64,000 bases of DNA from Pseudomonas sp. RIT-562 (lineage in GTDB: Bacteria > Pseudomonadota > Gammaproteobacteria > Pseudomonadales > Pseudomonadaceae), in assembly GCF_026241895.1 (NCBI RefSeq), contig NZ_JAPJIV010000003.1:390173-454172 (forward strand), in the 5' to 3' direction. The notes beneath the pieces were generated by a model. The model was not told the origin of the DNA, did not search any database, and worked only from the letters and a program-made list of their open reading frames with translations. Below, piece by piece: positions 1-9,899 of the stretch. How positions within the stretch are numbered: position 1 is the stretch's first letter; every line of letters starts with the position of its first letter. Made by a program: the position numbers and the translations under genes.

Positions 1-1757
1 GGTACCCAGTCGATTTCCGGCTCGGCACGAATTGCCTGATACAGCGCCACGGTGTGCAGCAGGTTGAGCAGCTGGCGTTTGTATTCGTGGATACGCTTGA
101 CCTGCACGTCGAACATCGCCGCCGGATTGACTGCAACACCCAGGCGCTCGTGAATGATGTAGGCCAGGGCTTTCTTGCTGTGCAAGCGCTGCTCGGCGAA
201 GGCCTTGCGGAACGCGGGTTTCTCGGCGAACGGTTCCAGCTCGAGCAAGCGCTCTTCCGGGTTGTCCAGCAGGTCCGGTCCCAGGGCATCCACCAACATT
301 GAAGTCAGCTCGGAGTTAGCCTGGTAGAGCCAGCGGCGGAAGGTGATGCCGTTGGTCTTGTTGTTGATCCGCTCCGGGTAGAGCTTGTGCAGTTCGGAGA
401 ACACGGTTTTGCGCATCAGCTGGGTGTGCAGGCCGGATACGCCATTGACGCTATGGGATCCGAGGAACGCCAGGTTCCCCATGCGCACTCGACGGCCGTT
501 GTCTTCCTCGATCAGCGACACCGCGCGCAACACATCGAAGTCGTGAATGCCCTTGGCCCGCAGCGAGTCGATGTGCTGGGCGTTGATCAGGTAGATGATC
601 TGCATGTGCCGCGGCAACATGCGCTCCATCAGGCCGACCGGCCAGGTTTCCAGCGCCTCGGGCAGCAGCGTGTGGTTGGTGTACGACAGCGTATCGACCG
701 TCACCTGCCACGCGGCATCCCAGGCCACGTCATAAACGTCGACCAGCTGGCGCATCAGTTCGGCCACGGCAATCGAGGGGTGCGTATCGTTGAGCTGAAT
801 CGCCGCATGATCGCCCAGGGTCAGCACCGAGGTGTGCATATTGCGATGGCGGCGCAGCAGGTCCTGCAAGGAGGCGGCAACGAAGAAGTATTCCTGGCGC
901 AAGCGCAGTTCCTGGCCAGCTTCGGTGCTGTCCGCGGGGTACAGGACACGGGAAATACTTTCGGCCCGGGCAACCTCGGCAACGGCGCCAAGGTGGTCAC
1001 CGGCGTTGAAGCGCTCCAGGTGCAGGTCTTCCATGGCGCGGGCGCGCCACAGCCGCAGGGTGTTGACGCTCGCCCCGCGCCAGCCGACTACCGGAGTGTC
1101 GTAGGCAATGGCACGAACAGTTTCCACCGGCGTCCAGACTTGCTTGGACTTGCCGTTCTCGTCAGTCACGGTCTCGACACTGCCACCGAAGCCGATCGGG
1201 TACACCACTTCCGGGCGCTCGAACTCCCACGGGTTGCCGAAGTCCAGCCAGTGCTCGGTCTGCTCCTGCTGCCAACCATCGACGATGGCCTGGCGGAATA
1301 AGCCGTGCTCGTAACGAATCCCGTAGCCGTGACCGGCAATGCCCAGGGTCGACATGCTTTCCATGAAGCACGCCGCCAGGCGACCGAGGCCGCCGTTGCC
1401 CAGTGCCGCGTCAGGTTCGAGCAAGCGGATGCGCTCAATGTCCACACCGAGTTCCGTCATGGCTTCGCGGGCCACATCGAGCAGGCCGAGGTTGCTCAGG
1501 CTGTCGTAGAGCAAACGGCCGATGAGAAATTCCAGCGAGAGGTAATAAACGCGCTTCTGGCCTTTGCGATAGATTTGCCGAGTGTGGTCCATCCAGTGCT
1601 CGACCATATGATCGCGCGCTGCCAGGGCAATGGCTTCGAACCAGTCGTGGTCGAAGGCGTGATCCGGGTCTTTGCCCACCGCGTAGGTGAGTTTGGTCAA
1701 GACGGCGTCGCGGAATGCGGCCACCTCTGCTTCGCGAACAAGTGGTTCTTGAGTCAT
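1..1757 (-). CDS. glgP: Glycogen/maltodextrin phosphorylase, 3' end outside window
   Basis: Reading the minus strand from ATG at 1757 gives an open frame of about 585 codons that runs off the left edge. It begins MTQEPLVREAEVAAF and carries the family segments RVYYLSLEFLIGR, NGGLGRLAACF and GYGIRYEHGLF, plus KTNGITFRRWL further on. Family members are about 816 residues, so roughly the last 230, with the pyridoxal-phosphate lysine, are missing. The enzyme releases glucose-1-phosphate from alpha-1,4-glucan ends in the cytoplasm. The start is supported by a GAGGT Shine-Dalgarno about 8 bases upstream. Identity is confident; substrate preference (glycogen or maltodextrin) cannot be read. Confidence 0.93.
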   Translation of the reverse strand, partial: MTQEPLVREAEVAAFRDAVLTKLTYAVGKDPDHAFDHDWFEAIALAARDHMVEHWMDHTRQIYRKGQKRVYYLSLEFLIGRLLYDSLSNLGLLDVAREAMTELGVDIERIRLLEPDAALGNGGLGRLAACFMESMSTLGIAGHGYGIRYEHGLFRQAIVDGWQQEQTEHWLDFGNPWEFERPEVVYPIGFGGSVETVTDENGKSKQVWTPVETVRAIAYDTPVVGWRGASVNTLRLWRARAMEDLHLERFNAGDHLGAVAEVARAESISRVLYPADSTEAGQELRLRQEYFFVAASLQDLLRRHRNMHTSVLTLGDHAAIQLNDTHPSIAVAELMRQLVDVYDVAWDAAWQVTVDTLSYTNHTLLPEALETWPVGLMERMLPRHMQIIYLINAQHIDSLRAKGIHDFDVLRAVSLIEEDNGRRVRMGNLAFLGSHSVNGVSGLHTQLMRKTVFSELHKLYPERINNKTNGITFRRWLYQANSELTSMLVDALGPDLLDNPEERLLELEPFAEKPAFRKAFAEQRLHSKKALAYIIHERLGVAVNPAAMFDVQVKRIHEYKRQLLNLLHTVALYQAIRAEPEIDWV

Positions 1758-2013
1758 CGATAGGACCTCGAGCGAGCGTGGAATAGTTGAGCCTAGACGG
1801 TCTGACAGGCCGTAGAGAGTCTGGTTCGGCAGTTTTTCCCGTTAGTGCGAGATAGGTCGACATTACCTTGGCGCGTGCCGGAAAGAATGCAGGGCTCGTG
1901 CCGGATTACCGGGGCCGATGAGCCTCGCAGGAAAATATCTGGCGAAAGGTTGTTCAAAAATCCACCAGTCCCGGTATGATCGCGCGCCCTGATGCACACG
2001 CTGGTAACAACCG

Positions 2014-2457
2014 ATGATGAAACCCAACCTGATCGCCGCTGCGGAGATCGATCGCCTCGATACCTGGGCCAAGTATTCTGCACCTATGTGCGGCTCTTGT
2101 GTGTCCAGCTGCTGCACCCTGCCGGTCGAGGTCAAGATCAAGGATCTGATCCGCATCGGCATCGTCGACGAATTCGAGCGCGGCGAGCCGGCGAAGAACA
2201 TTGCCAAGCGCTTGCAGAAGGAAGGGATCGTCGAGCGTTACAGCCAGAAGACCGAGATCTTCACCCTCCAGCGCATGAGCAACAACGACTGCCTGTACCT
2301 GGATCGTAAGAGCCGTCTGTGCACTATTTATGAAAAGCGCCCGGATACTTGCCGCAATCACCCGAAGATCGGTCCGCGACCGGGGTACTGCGCTTACAAG
2401 CCCAAGGAAGTGGCGCGCGAGACCAGTAGCAGCCGTCGCACCCTCGAAAAGTTCTAA
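2014..2457 (+). CDS. YkgJ-family cysteine cluster protein
   Basis: A 147-residue protein with clustered cysteines: CGSCVSSCC near residue 26, a C-rich centre (DCLYLDRKSRLCTIYEKRPDTC) and a final GYC. This matches the CxxCxxxCC pattern of the YkgJ/UPF0153 family, thought to bind zinc or an Fe-S cluster; the biochemical role is unknown. Two adjacent ATGs (2014 and 2017) could serve as start. It converges with typA across a shared palindrome and terminator, so it is probably its own transcription unit. Confidence 0.85.
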   Translation: MMKPNLIAAAEIDRLDTWAKYSAPMCGSCVSSCCTLPVEVKIKDLIRIGIVDEFERGEPAKNIAKRLQKEGIVERYSQKTEIFTLQRMSNNDCLYLDRKSRLCTIYEKRPDTCRNHPKIGPRPGYCAYKPKEVARETSSSRRTLEKF

Positions 2458-2461
2458 ACCC

Positions 2462-2535
2462 AAAGATCGCAGCCTTCGGCAGCTCCTACAGGTGTTCACA
2501 TAACTCTGTAGGAGCTGCCGAAGGCTGCGATCTTT
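2462..2535. repeat. REP palindrome pair
   Basis: A 30-bp arm at 2462-2491 is perfectly inverted at 2506-2535, with a 14-bp loop. The arm contains GTAGGAGCTGCCGAAGGCTG, a head typical of Pseudomonas repetitive extragenic palindromes. It lies between convergent genes, where such elements collect. Confidence 0.85.
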
Positions 2536-2554
2536 TGATTTTGCTCCAGACAAA

Positions 2555-2593
2555 CAAAAACGCCCCCGATCTCGCGATCGGGGGCGTTTTTTT
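2555..2593. terminator. Bidirectional intrinsic terminator
   Basis: A strong stem (CGCCCCCGATC ... GATCGGGGGCG, 2561-2586) has an A run on its left and seven T on its right. It can stop the YkgJ transcript rightward and the typA transcript leftward. Confidence 0.9.
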
Positions 2594-2611
2594 GTTCGTT
2601 AACTAAATGAC

Positions 2612-4432
2612 TTAGTTACCGGACTTCTTGGCAGCGCGGGTACGCTCGCTTTCGCCCAGGATCTTCTTGCGAAGACGGATGGACTTAGGAGTGACTTCGC
2701 ACAGTTCGTCTTCTTGCACGAACTCAAGAGCTTGTTCCAGGGTGAAACGGATAGGCGGAACCAGAGCGATGGTTTCGTCTTTACCCGAGGCACGCATGTT
2801 GTCGAGCTTCTTGCCTTTGGTTGGGTTGACGCCCAGGTCGTTGTCGCGGCTGTTGATGCCGACGATTTGACCTTCGTACACGTCTTCACCGTGACCCAGG
2901 AACAGTTTGCCACGAGCTTGCAGGGTTTCCAGCGAGTAAGTCAGAGCCTTACCGGTAGCAACCGAAACCAGCACGCCGTTCTGACGGCCGGACATGTCGC
3001 CGGACTTCATCACGTCGTAACGGTCGAAGATCGAGGTCAGGATGCCTGCACCGGAGGTCAGGGTCAGGAACTCGTTACGGAAACCGATCAGGCCACGTGC
3101 CGGGATGTTGTACTCAAGGCGCACACGGCCCTTGCCATCCGGAACCATGTTGGTCAGGTCGCCTTTACGGATACCGATCTGTTCCATGATCGAACCTTGC
3201 GATTCTTCTGGCAGGTCGATGGTCACGTTTTCGTACGGTTCGTGCTTCACGCCGTCAACCATGCGGATGATCACTTCCGGACGACCAACACCCATTTCGA
3301 AGCCTTCGCGACGCATGGTTTCGATCAGTACCGAGAGGTGCAGCTCACCACGGCCGGAGACTTTGAACTTGTCGGCGGTGTCGCCTTCTTCAACGCGCAG
3401 GGCAACGTTGTAGAGCAGCTCTTTGTCCAGACGTTCCTTGATGTTACGGCTGGTGACGAACTTGCCTTCACGGCCGCAGAACGGCGAGTCGTTAACCTGG
3501 AAGGTCATCGAAACGGTTGGTTCGTCAACGGTCAGCGGCTTCATCGCTTCGACGTTCAGTGGGTCGCACAGAGTGTCGGAGATGAACAGCTGGTCGAAGC
3601 CGCTGATGCAGACGATGTCGCCGGCAGCTGCTTCTTCAACGTCAACGCGGTGCAGACCGTGGTGACCCATCAGCTTCAGGATACGGCCGTTACGCTTCTT
3701 GCCGTCGGCATCGATCGCAACAACCTGGGTGTTCGGCTTGACGCGACCACGAGCGATACGGCCAACGCCGATGATGCCCAGGAAGCTGTTGTAGTCCAGT
3801 GCCGAGATTTGCATCTGGAACGGACCATCACGGTCAACTTTCGGTGCTGGTACGTTGTCGACGATCGACTGGTACAGCGGGGTCATGTCTTCAGCCATGT
3901 CGGTGTGGTCCAGACCGGCAATGCCGTTCAGGGCCGAGGCGTAGACGACTTTGAAGTCCAGCTGTTCTTCGGTAGCACCGAGGTTGTCGAACAGGTCGAA
4001 GATCTGGTCCAGAACCCAGTCCGGACGCGCGCCTGGACGGTCAACCTTGTTGATCACCACGATCGGACGCAGGCCGGCTTCGAAAGCCTTCTTGGTCACG
4101 AAACGGGTTTGCGGCATAGGGCCGTCTTGAGCGTCAACCAGCAGCAGAACGGAGTCAACCATCGACATTACGCGTTCAACTTCGCCGCCGAAGTCGGCGT
4201 GGCCCGGGGTGTCCACGATGTTGATGTGGTAGCCGTTCCAGTTGATGGCGGTGTTTTTCGCCAGAATGGTAATACCGCGCTCTTTCTCCTGGTCGTTGGA
4301 GTCCATCACGCGCTCGTCGTTGAGCTCGTTGCGCTCCAGGGTGCCGGATTGACGCAAGAGTTTGTCTACCAGGGTGGTTTTACCATGGTCAACGTGAGCA
4401 ATGATGGCGATGTTGCGTAGATTTTCGATCAC
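2612..4432 (-). CDS. typA: Ribosome-associated translational GTPase TypA/BipA
   Basis: A 606-residue protein of normal family length. The N-terminal GTPase domain has the P-loop AHVDHGKTT (residues 11-19), the G3 motif DTPGH and the G4 motif NKVD; elongation-factor-like domains and the TypA-specific C-terminal region ([15 protein letters not shown]) follow. TypA binds the ribosome and helps late assembly and growth under stress and cold. Start [20 protein letters not shown] is canonical. It is transcribed after thiI in the same direction with a 139-bp gap, so it may have its own promoter. Confidence 0.97.
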   Translation of the reverse strand: MIENLRNIAIIAHVDHGKTTLVDKLLRQSGTLERNELNDERVMDSNDQEKERGITILAKNTAINWNGYHINIVDTPGHADFGGEVERVMSMVDSVLLLVDAQDGPMPQTRFVTKKAFEAGLRPIVVINKVDRPGARPDWVLDQIFDLFDNLGATEEQLDFKVVYASALNGIAGLDHTDMAEDMTPLYQSIVDNVPAPKVDRDGPFQMQISALDYNSFLGIIGVGRIARGRVKPNTQVVAIDADGKKRNGRILKLMGHHGLHRVDVEEAAAGDIVCISGFDQLFISDTLCDPLNVEAMKPLTVDEPTVSMTFQVNDSPFCGREGKFVTSRNIKERLDKELLYNVALRVEEGDTADKFKVSGRGELHLSVLIETMRREGFEMGVGRPEVIIRMVDGVKHEPYENVTIDLPEESQGSIMEQIGIRKGDLTNMVPDGKGRVRLEYNIPARGLIGFRNEFLTLTSGAGILTSIFDRYDVMKSGDMSGRQNGVLVSVATGKALTYSLETLQARGKLFLGHGEDVYEGQIVGINSRDNDLGVNPTKGKKLDNMRASGKDETIALVPPIRFTLEQALEFVQEDELCEVTPKSIRLRKKILGESERTRAAKKSGN

Positions 4433-4571
4433 TTGTGTATCTCGATCAGAGGATTCGGTGTGCTGACAAGTCTTGGCAGCGATTTACAGTAGAGTCAGGC
4501 CTTGCCGTTACAGCTTGACGGCAGAGTCGGGGGGCCGGTGACGCAGGCCACAGGCATACAGCCCCGGGCTC

Positions 4572-6026
4572 TTAGCTCGGTCGATAAACGCGCACATTGG
4601 CATGCCCCTCACTGAGCAAATGGTGGGCATGCAGGCGACTCATCACGCCTTTGTCGCAATACAGCAGGTACTGGCGAGTAGGGTCCAGTTCCTTGAAACG
4701 AGCGTTCAATGCATAAAACGGCATCGTCTGTACCTCAATGCCAGCCAGCTCCATCGGGTCGTCTTCAGCGGCATCCGGATGACGGATGTCGATGACGATC
4801 TGGCCCGCGAGGGCTTCGCTGACTTCTTCGATTTGCAAGTCCTGGCCCAATTCGTCGATCACGCGATCGATCGGTACCAGCTTGGCGTTCTCGAGCGCAC
4901 GCTCGAGAACCGCCATGTCGAATTCTTTCTCTTCGTGCTCCACGCGCGGACGCTTGGCGTGGGTCTTGGGGTTCACCGAGATGACCCCACAGTATTCCGG
5001 CATGTGCTTGGCGAAATCGGCCGTACCGATTTCGTTGGCCAGATCGATGATGTCCTGCTTGTGGCTGGCGATCAGCGGTCGCAAGACCAGCTTGTCAGTC
5101 ACGCAGTCGATCACGGACAGGTTCGGCAGCGTCTGGCTCGATACCTGGGAAATCGCTTCACCGGTGACCAGCGCCTCGATTTCCAGCCGATCGGCAATAC
5201 GGGAAGCAGCGCGCAACATCATACGCTTCAAAACTACGCCCATATGACTGTTATCGACTTTTCCGAGGATTTCTCCCAGTACTTCTTCGAACGGCACACT
5301 GACAAATAACACGCGTTGGGAGCTGCCGTACTTCTTCCAGATGAAGTGCGCGACTTCCATCACCCCCAATTCATGGGCCCGTCCGCCCAGATTGAAGAAG
5401 CAAAAATGGCTCATCAGCCCGCGACGCATGATCTGGTAGGCAGCAACCGTTGAATCGAAGCCACCCGACATCAGTACAAGCGTCTGCTCCAGGGCGCCCA
5501 GCGGATAACCGCCGATGCTGTTGTGCTGGTTGTGGATGACGAACAACCGTTTGTCGCGAATTTCGATACGAACTTCGATTTCCGGCTCTTTTAGAGAGAT
5601 TCCGGCAGCGCCGCACTGACGACGCAGCTGACTGCCGACATATTTCTCGACATCCATCGAGCTGAATTCATGCTTGCCGGCACGCTTGCAGCGCACCGAA
5701 AAAATCTTCCCGGCCAAGGATTCGCCGAAGTGCAGCTTGCACTTCTCCACGATGTCGTCGAAGTCACCCAGGGGGTACTCATCGACCTGCAGGAAATGCG
5801 CGATGCCCGGCATGCAGCTCAGGCGCTCGGTCATCTCCTTCAGGGCCTTGGGCTCGCTGACGCGGGTTTCCAGCTCGAGATTGTCCCACACACCGTTCAC
5901 CACCACGGCCGGGTCCAGGTCGCGGAGCACGGTGCGGATGTTCTTGGCCAACTGGCGGATGAAACGCATCCGTACCGGGCGGCTCTTGATGGTGATCTCG
6001 GGGAAGACTTTTACGATTAGTTTCAT
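4572..6026 (-). CDS. thiI: tRNA 4-thiouridine/thiazole sulfurtransferase ThiI
   Basis: ThiI makes 4-thiouridine at tRNA position 8 and passes sulfur to thiazole synthesis. The 484-residue product has an N-terminal ferredoxin-like and THUMP region, an ATP-binding PP-loop SGGFDS at residues 187-192, and a C-terminal rhodanese domain whose [12 protein letters not shown] motif puts the persulfide cysteine at 457. The frame stays open 21 codons further upstream, but [19 protein letters not shown] at 6026 is the conserved N-terminus, so that start was chosen. It is divergent from glnA across 332 bp. Confidence 0.96.
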   Translation of the reverse strand: MKLIVKVFPEITIKSRPVRMRFIRQLAKNIRTVLRDLDPAVVVNGVWDNLELETRVSEPKALKEMTERLSCMPGIAHFLQVDEYPLGDFDDIVEKCKLHFGESLAGKIFSVRCKRAGKHEFSSMDVEKYVGSQLRRQCGAAGISLKEPEIEVRIEIRDKRLFVIHNQHNSIGGYPLGALEQTLVLMSGGFDSTVAAYQIMRRGLMSHFCFFNLGGRAHELGVMEVAHFIWKKYGSSQRVLFVSVPFEEVLGEILGKVDNSHMGVVLKRMMLRAASRIADRLEIEALVTGEAISQVSSQTLPNLSVIDCVTDKLVLRPLIASHKQDIIDLANEIGTADFAKHMPEYCGVISVNPKTHAKRPRVEHEEKEFDMAVLERALENAKLVPIDRVIDELGQDLQIEEVSEALAGQIVIDIRHPDAAEDDPMELAGIEVQTMPFYALNARFKELDPTRQYLLYCDKGVMSRLHAHHLLSEGHANVRVYRPS

Positions 6027-6241
6027 GAAAACAGCGCGCGCTGGGCCAGCCGAAAAAGGGGGGCGCGGATTATAGCGGAAATTGCTCAAGGTTTAACCAG
6101 TTAATATGCAGAAGGTTTTGCGCGCACCAAAACAGGTCGTTTGTGTGATCATGCGCCACATAACAGGGCGCGAATTTGCCGTTATGAGCGCTTTGCACCT
6201 TTATAAGCGTGAATTTGGGGCGAAAAACCCATGCTGGGGCA

Positions 6242-6258
6242 CTGGCATGCAATTTGCT
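6242..6258 (+). promoter_or_regulatory. RpoN (sigma-54) promoter of glnA
   Basis: CTGGCATGCAATTTGCT matches the -24/-12 consensus, with GG at 6244-6245 and GC at 6256-6257 correctly spaced. The predicted transcript start is near 6269, 90 bases before the glnA ATG. NtrC normally activates glnA at such a promoter. Upstream there is only a degenerate half-site (GCACCAAAACAGG near 6122), so the NtrC sites are not clear. Confidence 0.85.
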
Positions 6259-6358
6259 CCCTTGTGAGGCAGGTTGCCTTGGCAGAGTATTCGCGCCGGC
6301 ATCACCCACATTCCAAGGGCAATCCACTACCAAAGCCCGAAGCCACCCGGAGGACACT

Positions 6359-7765
6359 ATGTCGAAGTCGGTTCAACTCATCAAAGATCATGACGTCAAG
6401 TGGATTGATCTGCGCTTCACGGACACCAAAGGCACTCAGCACCACGTGACCATGCCGGCTCGCGACGCGCTGGATGAAGCTTTCTTCGAAGAAGGCAAAA
6501 TGTTCGACGGTTCCTCCATCGCTGGCTGGAAAGGCATCGAAGCCTCCGACATGATCCTGCTGCCGGACGACAGCACTGCGGTCCTCGACCCGTTCACCGA
6601 AGACCCAACGCTGATCCTGGTCTGCAACGTGATCGACCCTTCGACCATGCAAGGTTATGACCGCGACCCGCGCGCCATCGCCCACCGCGCCGAGGAATAC
6701 CTGAAGTCGACCGGTATCGGCGACACCGTATTCGTTGGCCCGGAGCCAGAGTTCTTCATCTTCGACCAAGTGAAGTTCAAGTCCGACATCTCCGGCTCGA
6801 TGTTCAAGATTTACTCCGAGCAAGGCTCGTGGATGTCCGACCAGGACATCGAAGGCGGCAACCACGGCCACCGTCCAGGCATCAAAGGCGGCTACTTCCC
6901 GGTTCCACCGTTCGACCACGATCACGAAATCCGTACCTCCATGTGTAACGCCATGGAAGAAATGGGCCTGACCATCGAAGTTCACCACCACGAAGTGGCA
7001 ACTGCCGGCCAGAACGAAATCGGTGTGAAGTTCAACACCCTGGTCGCCAAGGCTGACGAAGTTCAGACCCTGAAATACTGCGTACACAACGTTGCTGTCG
7101 CTTACGGCCGCACCGCGACCTTCATGCCTAAGCCACTGTACGGCGATAACGGCTCGGGTATGCACGTTCACCTGTCCATCGCCAAAGATGGCAAGAACAC
7201 CTTCGCTGGCGAAGGTTATGCCGGCCTGTCCGACACCGCCCTGTACTTCATCGGCGGCATCATCAAGCACGGTAAGGCCCTGAACGGCTTCACCAACCCG
7301 TCGACCAACTCCTACAAGCGTCTGGTCCCAGGCTTCGAAGCTCCGGTAATGCTGGCCTACTCGGCTCGCAACCGTTCCGCTTCGATCCGTATTCCTTACG
7401 TGTCGAGCCCGCGCGCTCGCCGTATCGAAGCCCGCTTCCCGGATCCAGCAGCCAACCCATACCTGGGCTTCGCTGCACTGCTGATGGCTGGCCTGGACGG
7501 CATCCAGAACAAGATCCACCCTGGCGACGCAGCTGACAAAAACCTGTACGACCTGCCGCCTGAAGAGGCGAAAGAGATCCCACAAGTTTGCGGCAGCCTG
7601 AAAGAAGCCCTGGAAGAGCTGGACAAAGGTCGTGCGTTCCTGACCAAAGGCGGCGTGTTCTCCGACGATTTCATCGACGCTTACATCGCCCTGAAAAGCG
7701 AAGAAGAAATCAAGGTTCGCACCTTCGTACACCCACTGGAATACGAGCTGTACTACAGCTGCTGA
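6359..7765 (+). CDS. glnA: Type I glutamine synthetase
   Basis: It joins ammonia to glutamate with ATP and is the main entry of ammonium into the cell. The product is 468 residues, exactly the usual GSI-beta length. Conserved segments include [39 protein letters not shown] and the adenylylation loop NLYDLPPEE with Tyr397, so activity is probably controlled by covalent AMP addition. A longer in-frame reading from 6209 is rejected: ATG at 6359 follows a GGAGGAC ribosome site. An RpoN promoter lies upstream and a terminator downstream; ntrBC follow after three small genes. Confidence 0.98.
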   Translation: MSKSVQLIKDHDVKWIDLRFTDTKGTQHHVTMPARDALDEAFFEEGKMFDGSSIAGWKGIEASDMILLPDDSTAVLDPFTEDPTLILVCNVIDPSTMQGYDRDPRAIAHRAEEYLKSTGIGDTVFVGPEPEFFIFDQVKFKSDISGSMFKIYSEQGSWMSDQDIEGGNHGHRPGIKGGYFPVPPFDHDHEIRTSMCNAMEEMGLTIEVHHHEVATAGQNEIGVKFNTLVAKADEVQTLKYCVHNVAVAYGRTATFMPKPLYGDNGSGMHVHLSIAKDGKNTFAGEGYAGLSDTALYFIGGIIKHGKALNGFTNPSTNSYKRLVPGFEAPVMLAYSARNRSASIRIPYVSSPRARRIEARFPDPAANPYLGFAALLMAGLDGIQNKIHPGDAADKNLYDLPPEEAKEIPQVCGSLKEALEELDKGRAFLTKGGVFSDDFIDAYIALKSEEEIKVRTFVHPLEYELYYSC

Positions 7766-7800
7766 TCCGGTAGCGCTGCAACACGCGGCGTGACAAAAAG

Positions 7801-7826
7801 AGGCCTCCTTCGGGAGGCCTTTTTTA
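7801..7826 (+). terminator. glnA intrinsic terminator
   Basis: The stem AGGCCTCC/GGAGGCCT with loop TTCG (7801-7820) is followed by a run of T, 35 bp after the glnA stop. Confidence 0.92.
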
Positions 7827-8097
7827 TTTCCAGGATTTTGCAGCGGACAGCTCTGCATTTTTTTGCAAACAGTTCGTCGAGGTCGGCCCAGGGGAGTTGC
7901 TCTACAATTTCGACTCTTTTTCAGCAGGAACCCTATAGCCGAGCGGGCAAATAGGCTTCCTGCGCAAAGCCGGTTCTGTAGCCGATCTCCGACAAGAAAC
8001 AACGAATTTTCCCAGGCCGTTATCGGCATCGTCCGGCATCAATCTTTTTGTGGTGTTCGTAGCCTTCATCGACTACCGAACCTCAAAGGATGGAGCG
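7827..8097. other. Spacer between glnA terminator and cupin gene
   Basis: No convincing gene. A TACAAT hexamer at 7904-7909 could be a -10 box for the cupin lipoprotein gene but has no good -35 partner. No REP element or RpoN motif was found here. Confidence 0.4.
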
Positions 8098-8523
8098 ATG
8101 AAACCCTGCGCACTCATTCCCCTGCTCTTCGCAACTTTGGCCTCCTGCACTCTGCCGGGCTGCAGCCCCGCATCAGCACCTGCGAGCATCGAACGCGAGG
8201 TTCTGCTGCAGAGCAGCACATCTTGGGACAGTACGCCTTATGTTCGCTATCCCGATGCCGCGCCCGAACTGTCGCTGCTAAAACTCAAGATTCCGGCCAA
8301 TACCGAACTCAACTGGCACAAGCACCCCATACCCAACGCGGCGTACATTCTTTCCGGAGAGCTGACAGTGGAAAGCAGGGACGGTGGCCAGGTTCGACTC
8401 TTCAAAAAGGGCGAGGCGCTGGCCGAGATGGTTGATACCACCCACCGCGGCAAAACCGGTGACGTGCCCGTGGAACTCATTGTGTTCTATGCTGGCAGCC
8501 AAGGTATTCCACTGTCGGAGTAG
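8098..8523 (+). CDS. Cupin-domain lipoprotein
   Basis: The 141-residue product starts with a lipoprotein signal: a hydrophobic stretch ending in lipobox LPGC (Cys22). The mature part holds one small cupin domain: NWHKHPIPNAAYILSGELTV supplies the histidines of cupin motif 1, and LIVFYAG resembles motif 2. Such proteins bind a metal in a beta-barrel; the substrate is unknown. Start MKPCALIP is preferred over an in-frame upstream codon at 8050 because AAGGA precedes it and it gives a proper signal peptide. Confidence 0.75.
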   Translation: MKPCALIPLLFATLASCTLPGCSPASAPASIEREVLLQSSTSWDSTPYVRYPDAAPELSLLKLKIPANTELNWHKHPIPNAAYILSGELTVESRDGGQVRLFKKGEALAEMVDTTHRGKTGDVPVELIVFYAGSQGIPLSE

Positions 8524-8543
8524 CCTCGCAACAGGGAGTCTGA

Positions 8544-9053
8544 ATGCGGCCATTGTTAATGCTTATGCTTCTGGCCTCGGCGGCTCCTGCCATGGCCGGG
8601 ATCTACAAGTACATCGACGCCCAAGGCAACACGGCCTACAGCAACCAACCGCCCGATGGGGTGGTGGCGCAGCCGGTCGAGTTGCCCCCGCTTAACAGCG
8701 TCGAATCCCAAGCGCCAGCTGCGCCGCCCATCGCCCCCGTAACTGAAGAACAGCCGCGTAGCGCATACGAGGTGCTGGAGGTGACCAACCTCCCCTCCAG
8801 CGAGGCGCTACGTGCCAATAACGGCACCTTTACCGTAGGCGTGCTGATCAAACCGCGCCTGCAAGGCCCCCACCTGTTCAGGCTGCTGCTGGATGACCAG
8901 CCTTACGGTCAGCCAAGTAACGTGCCGAGCCTGCAACTGGTAAACATTGATCGCGGCACCCACAGCCTGGCGGTACAGGTAATAAGCGGCGACAGCATTG
9001 TGCAGCAGAGCCCGACTGTGACCTTCACCGTGCAACGGGTGCACACGCCGTGA
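8544..9053 (+). CDS. DUF4124 periplasmic protein, first of pair
   Basis: A 169-residue secreted protein with signal peptide MRPLLMLMLLASAAPAMA and then the DUF4124 signature GIYKYIDAQGNTAYSNQPP. The second half looks like a beta-sandwich (VLIKPRLQGPHLFRLLLDD) shared with its downstream neighbour. Function is unknown. GGGAG precedes the ATG. It overlaps the next DUF4124 gene by four bases (GTGA), so the two are translationally coupled, and the pair sits between glnA and ntrBC. Confidence 0.8.
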   Translation: MRPLLMLMLLASAAPAMAGIYKYIDAQGNTAYSNQPPDGVVAQPVELPPLNSVESQAPAAPPIAPVTEEQPRSAYEVLEVTNLPSSEALRANNGTFTVGVLIKPRLQGPHLFRLLLDDQPYGQPSNVPSLQLVNIDRGTHSLAVQVISGDSIVQQSPTVTFTVQRVHTP

Positions 9054-9670
9054 AGGCCTGGCTGTTGATCGCTTGCCTGATCGCCGTGCCGGCGTCGGCT
9101 GAAGTCTTCACCTACGTCGATGCCCAGGGCAATCGGGTCTTCACCGACCAGCCCGGCTCGGGCAATGCGAAACGCGTGCCCCTGGCACCAGGCAATCGCA
9201 TGTCCGCCAACCCGACCAGCGCCAGGCCGGTGACGGCGAGCAAACAGACTGAGCCCGCGACCATTTTTCGCTATGACATGCTCAGGGTGCTGGTGCCAGA
9301 ACCCGATGCCACGCTACGCAGCAATGCCGGGGAACTGATTGTCAGCGTGACCAGCGAACCCAAACTCCAACATGGGCACCGCTACCGCCTGCTGCTGGAC
9401 GGCAAACCCACTGCCGAACCCGGCCTGAGCCCGGTATTTGCCCTCACCAATGTCGACCGTGGCAGCCATCACCTGTCGGTCGAGATACTCGACCAGCAAG
9501 GGCGCACCGTGGAGCGCACCGCCAACCAACCCTTTCATATGCTGCGCATCTCCCTCGCCCAGAAACGCCAGGTAACACCCTGCGCCCTCACCGACTTCGG
9601 CCAGCGCCCGGAATGCCCGCTGAAGGACAAACCCGAAGAAGAAAAAACCTCCTTCTTGAAGTTTTTCTAA
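9050..9670 (+). CDS. DUF4124 periplasmic protein, second of pair
   Basis: A 206-residue paralogue of the preceding protein: signal peptide MKAWLLIACLIAVPASA, DUF4124 motif EVFTYVDAQGNRVFTDQP, then the same layout, with HGHRYRLLLDGKP matching HLFRLLLDDQP of the partner and NVDRGSHHLSVEI matching NIDRGTHSLAVQV. It starts with GTG inside the stop of the first gene. A charged tail (EEEKTSFLKFF) is unique to it. An NtrC site begins 15 bp after its stop. Confidence 0.8.
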   Translation: MKAWLLIACLIAVPASAEVFTYVDAQGNRVFTDQPGSGNAKRVPLAPGNRMSANPTSARPVTASKQTEPATIFRYDMLRVLVPEPDATLRSNAGELIVSVTSEPKLQHGHRYRLLLDGKPTAEPGLSPVFALTNVDRGSHHLSVEILDQQGRTVERTANQPFHMLRISLAQKRQVTPCALTDFGQRPECPLKDKPEEEKTSFLKFF

Positions 9671-9685
9671 CGCTTACATCTGATC

Positions 9686-9700
9686 GCACTATATTGGTGC
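9686..9700. promoter_or_regulatory. Consensus NtrC-binding site
   Basis: GCACTATATTGGTGC is identical to the classical enteric NtrC operator. It lies about 200 bp before ntrB and roughly 160 bp before the predicted RpoN transcript start near 9853, the position expected for an enhancer, so ntrBC is probably autoregulated. Confidence 0.88.
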
Positions 9701-9826
9701 GAATAGTTGCCTCCTACCCACTTCTCATCCCATTTTGGTTCGAAACTACCCGTGGAAGCTGGCATAACGCCACGCAAAAGAGCGTCAAACGCCTGTTTCA
9801 GGCGATCGACGCTTCTTTTCAGAGCC

Positions 9827-9843
9827 TTGGTTTGGTTTTTGCA
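9827..9843 (+). promoter_or_regulatory. Candidate RpoN promoter of ntrBC
   Basis: TTGGTTTGGTTTTTGCA has GG (9829-9830) and GC (9841-9842) ten bases apart and a good TTGC -12 box; the -24 box departs from TGGCAC after GG. The upstream NtrC site supports it. TTSS would be near 9853, 47 bases before the ntrB ATG. Confidence 0.65.
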
Positions 9844-9899
9844 TTTTCCAGTAACAAACGCTTTTTTCTTGCGCACGCCCTGCTCCAAAAGAGGTCCTG

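Noticed and set aside
2714..4420. 568-codon open frame on the plus strand opposite typA
   Set aside because: It is the antisense shadow of typA, with the low-complexity VDVQ/AVVDN-type composition of reversed GC-rich codons and no family match.
6118..6135. Possible NtrC site before glnA (GCACCAAAACAGG)
   Set aside because: Only one half fits and the spacing differs from the GCAC-N7-GTGC pattern, so it is not listed as a site.
6302..8029. 575-codon minus-strand open frame across glnA
   Set aside because: Shadow of glnA; it also runs across the glnA terminator and has no recognisable domain.
9755..9775. Alternative RpoN promoter CTGGCATAACGCCACGC before ntrB
   Set aside because: GG and GC are eleven, not ten, bases apart and the -12 box is ACGC; the element at 9827 is better.
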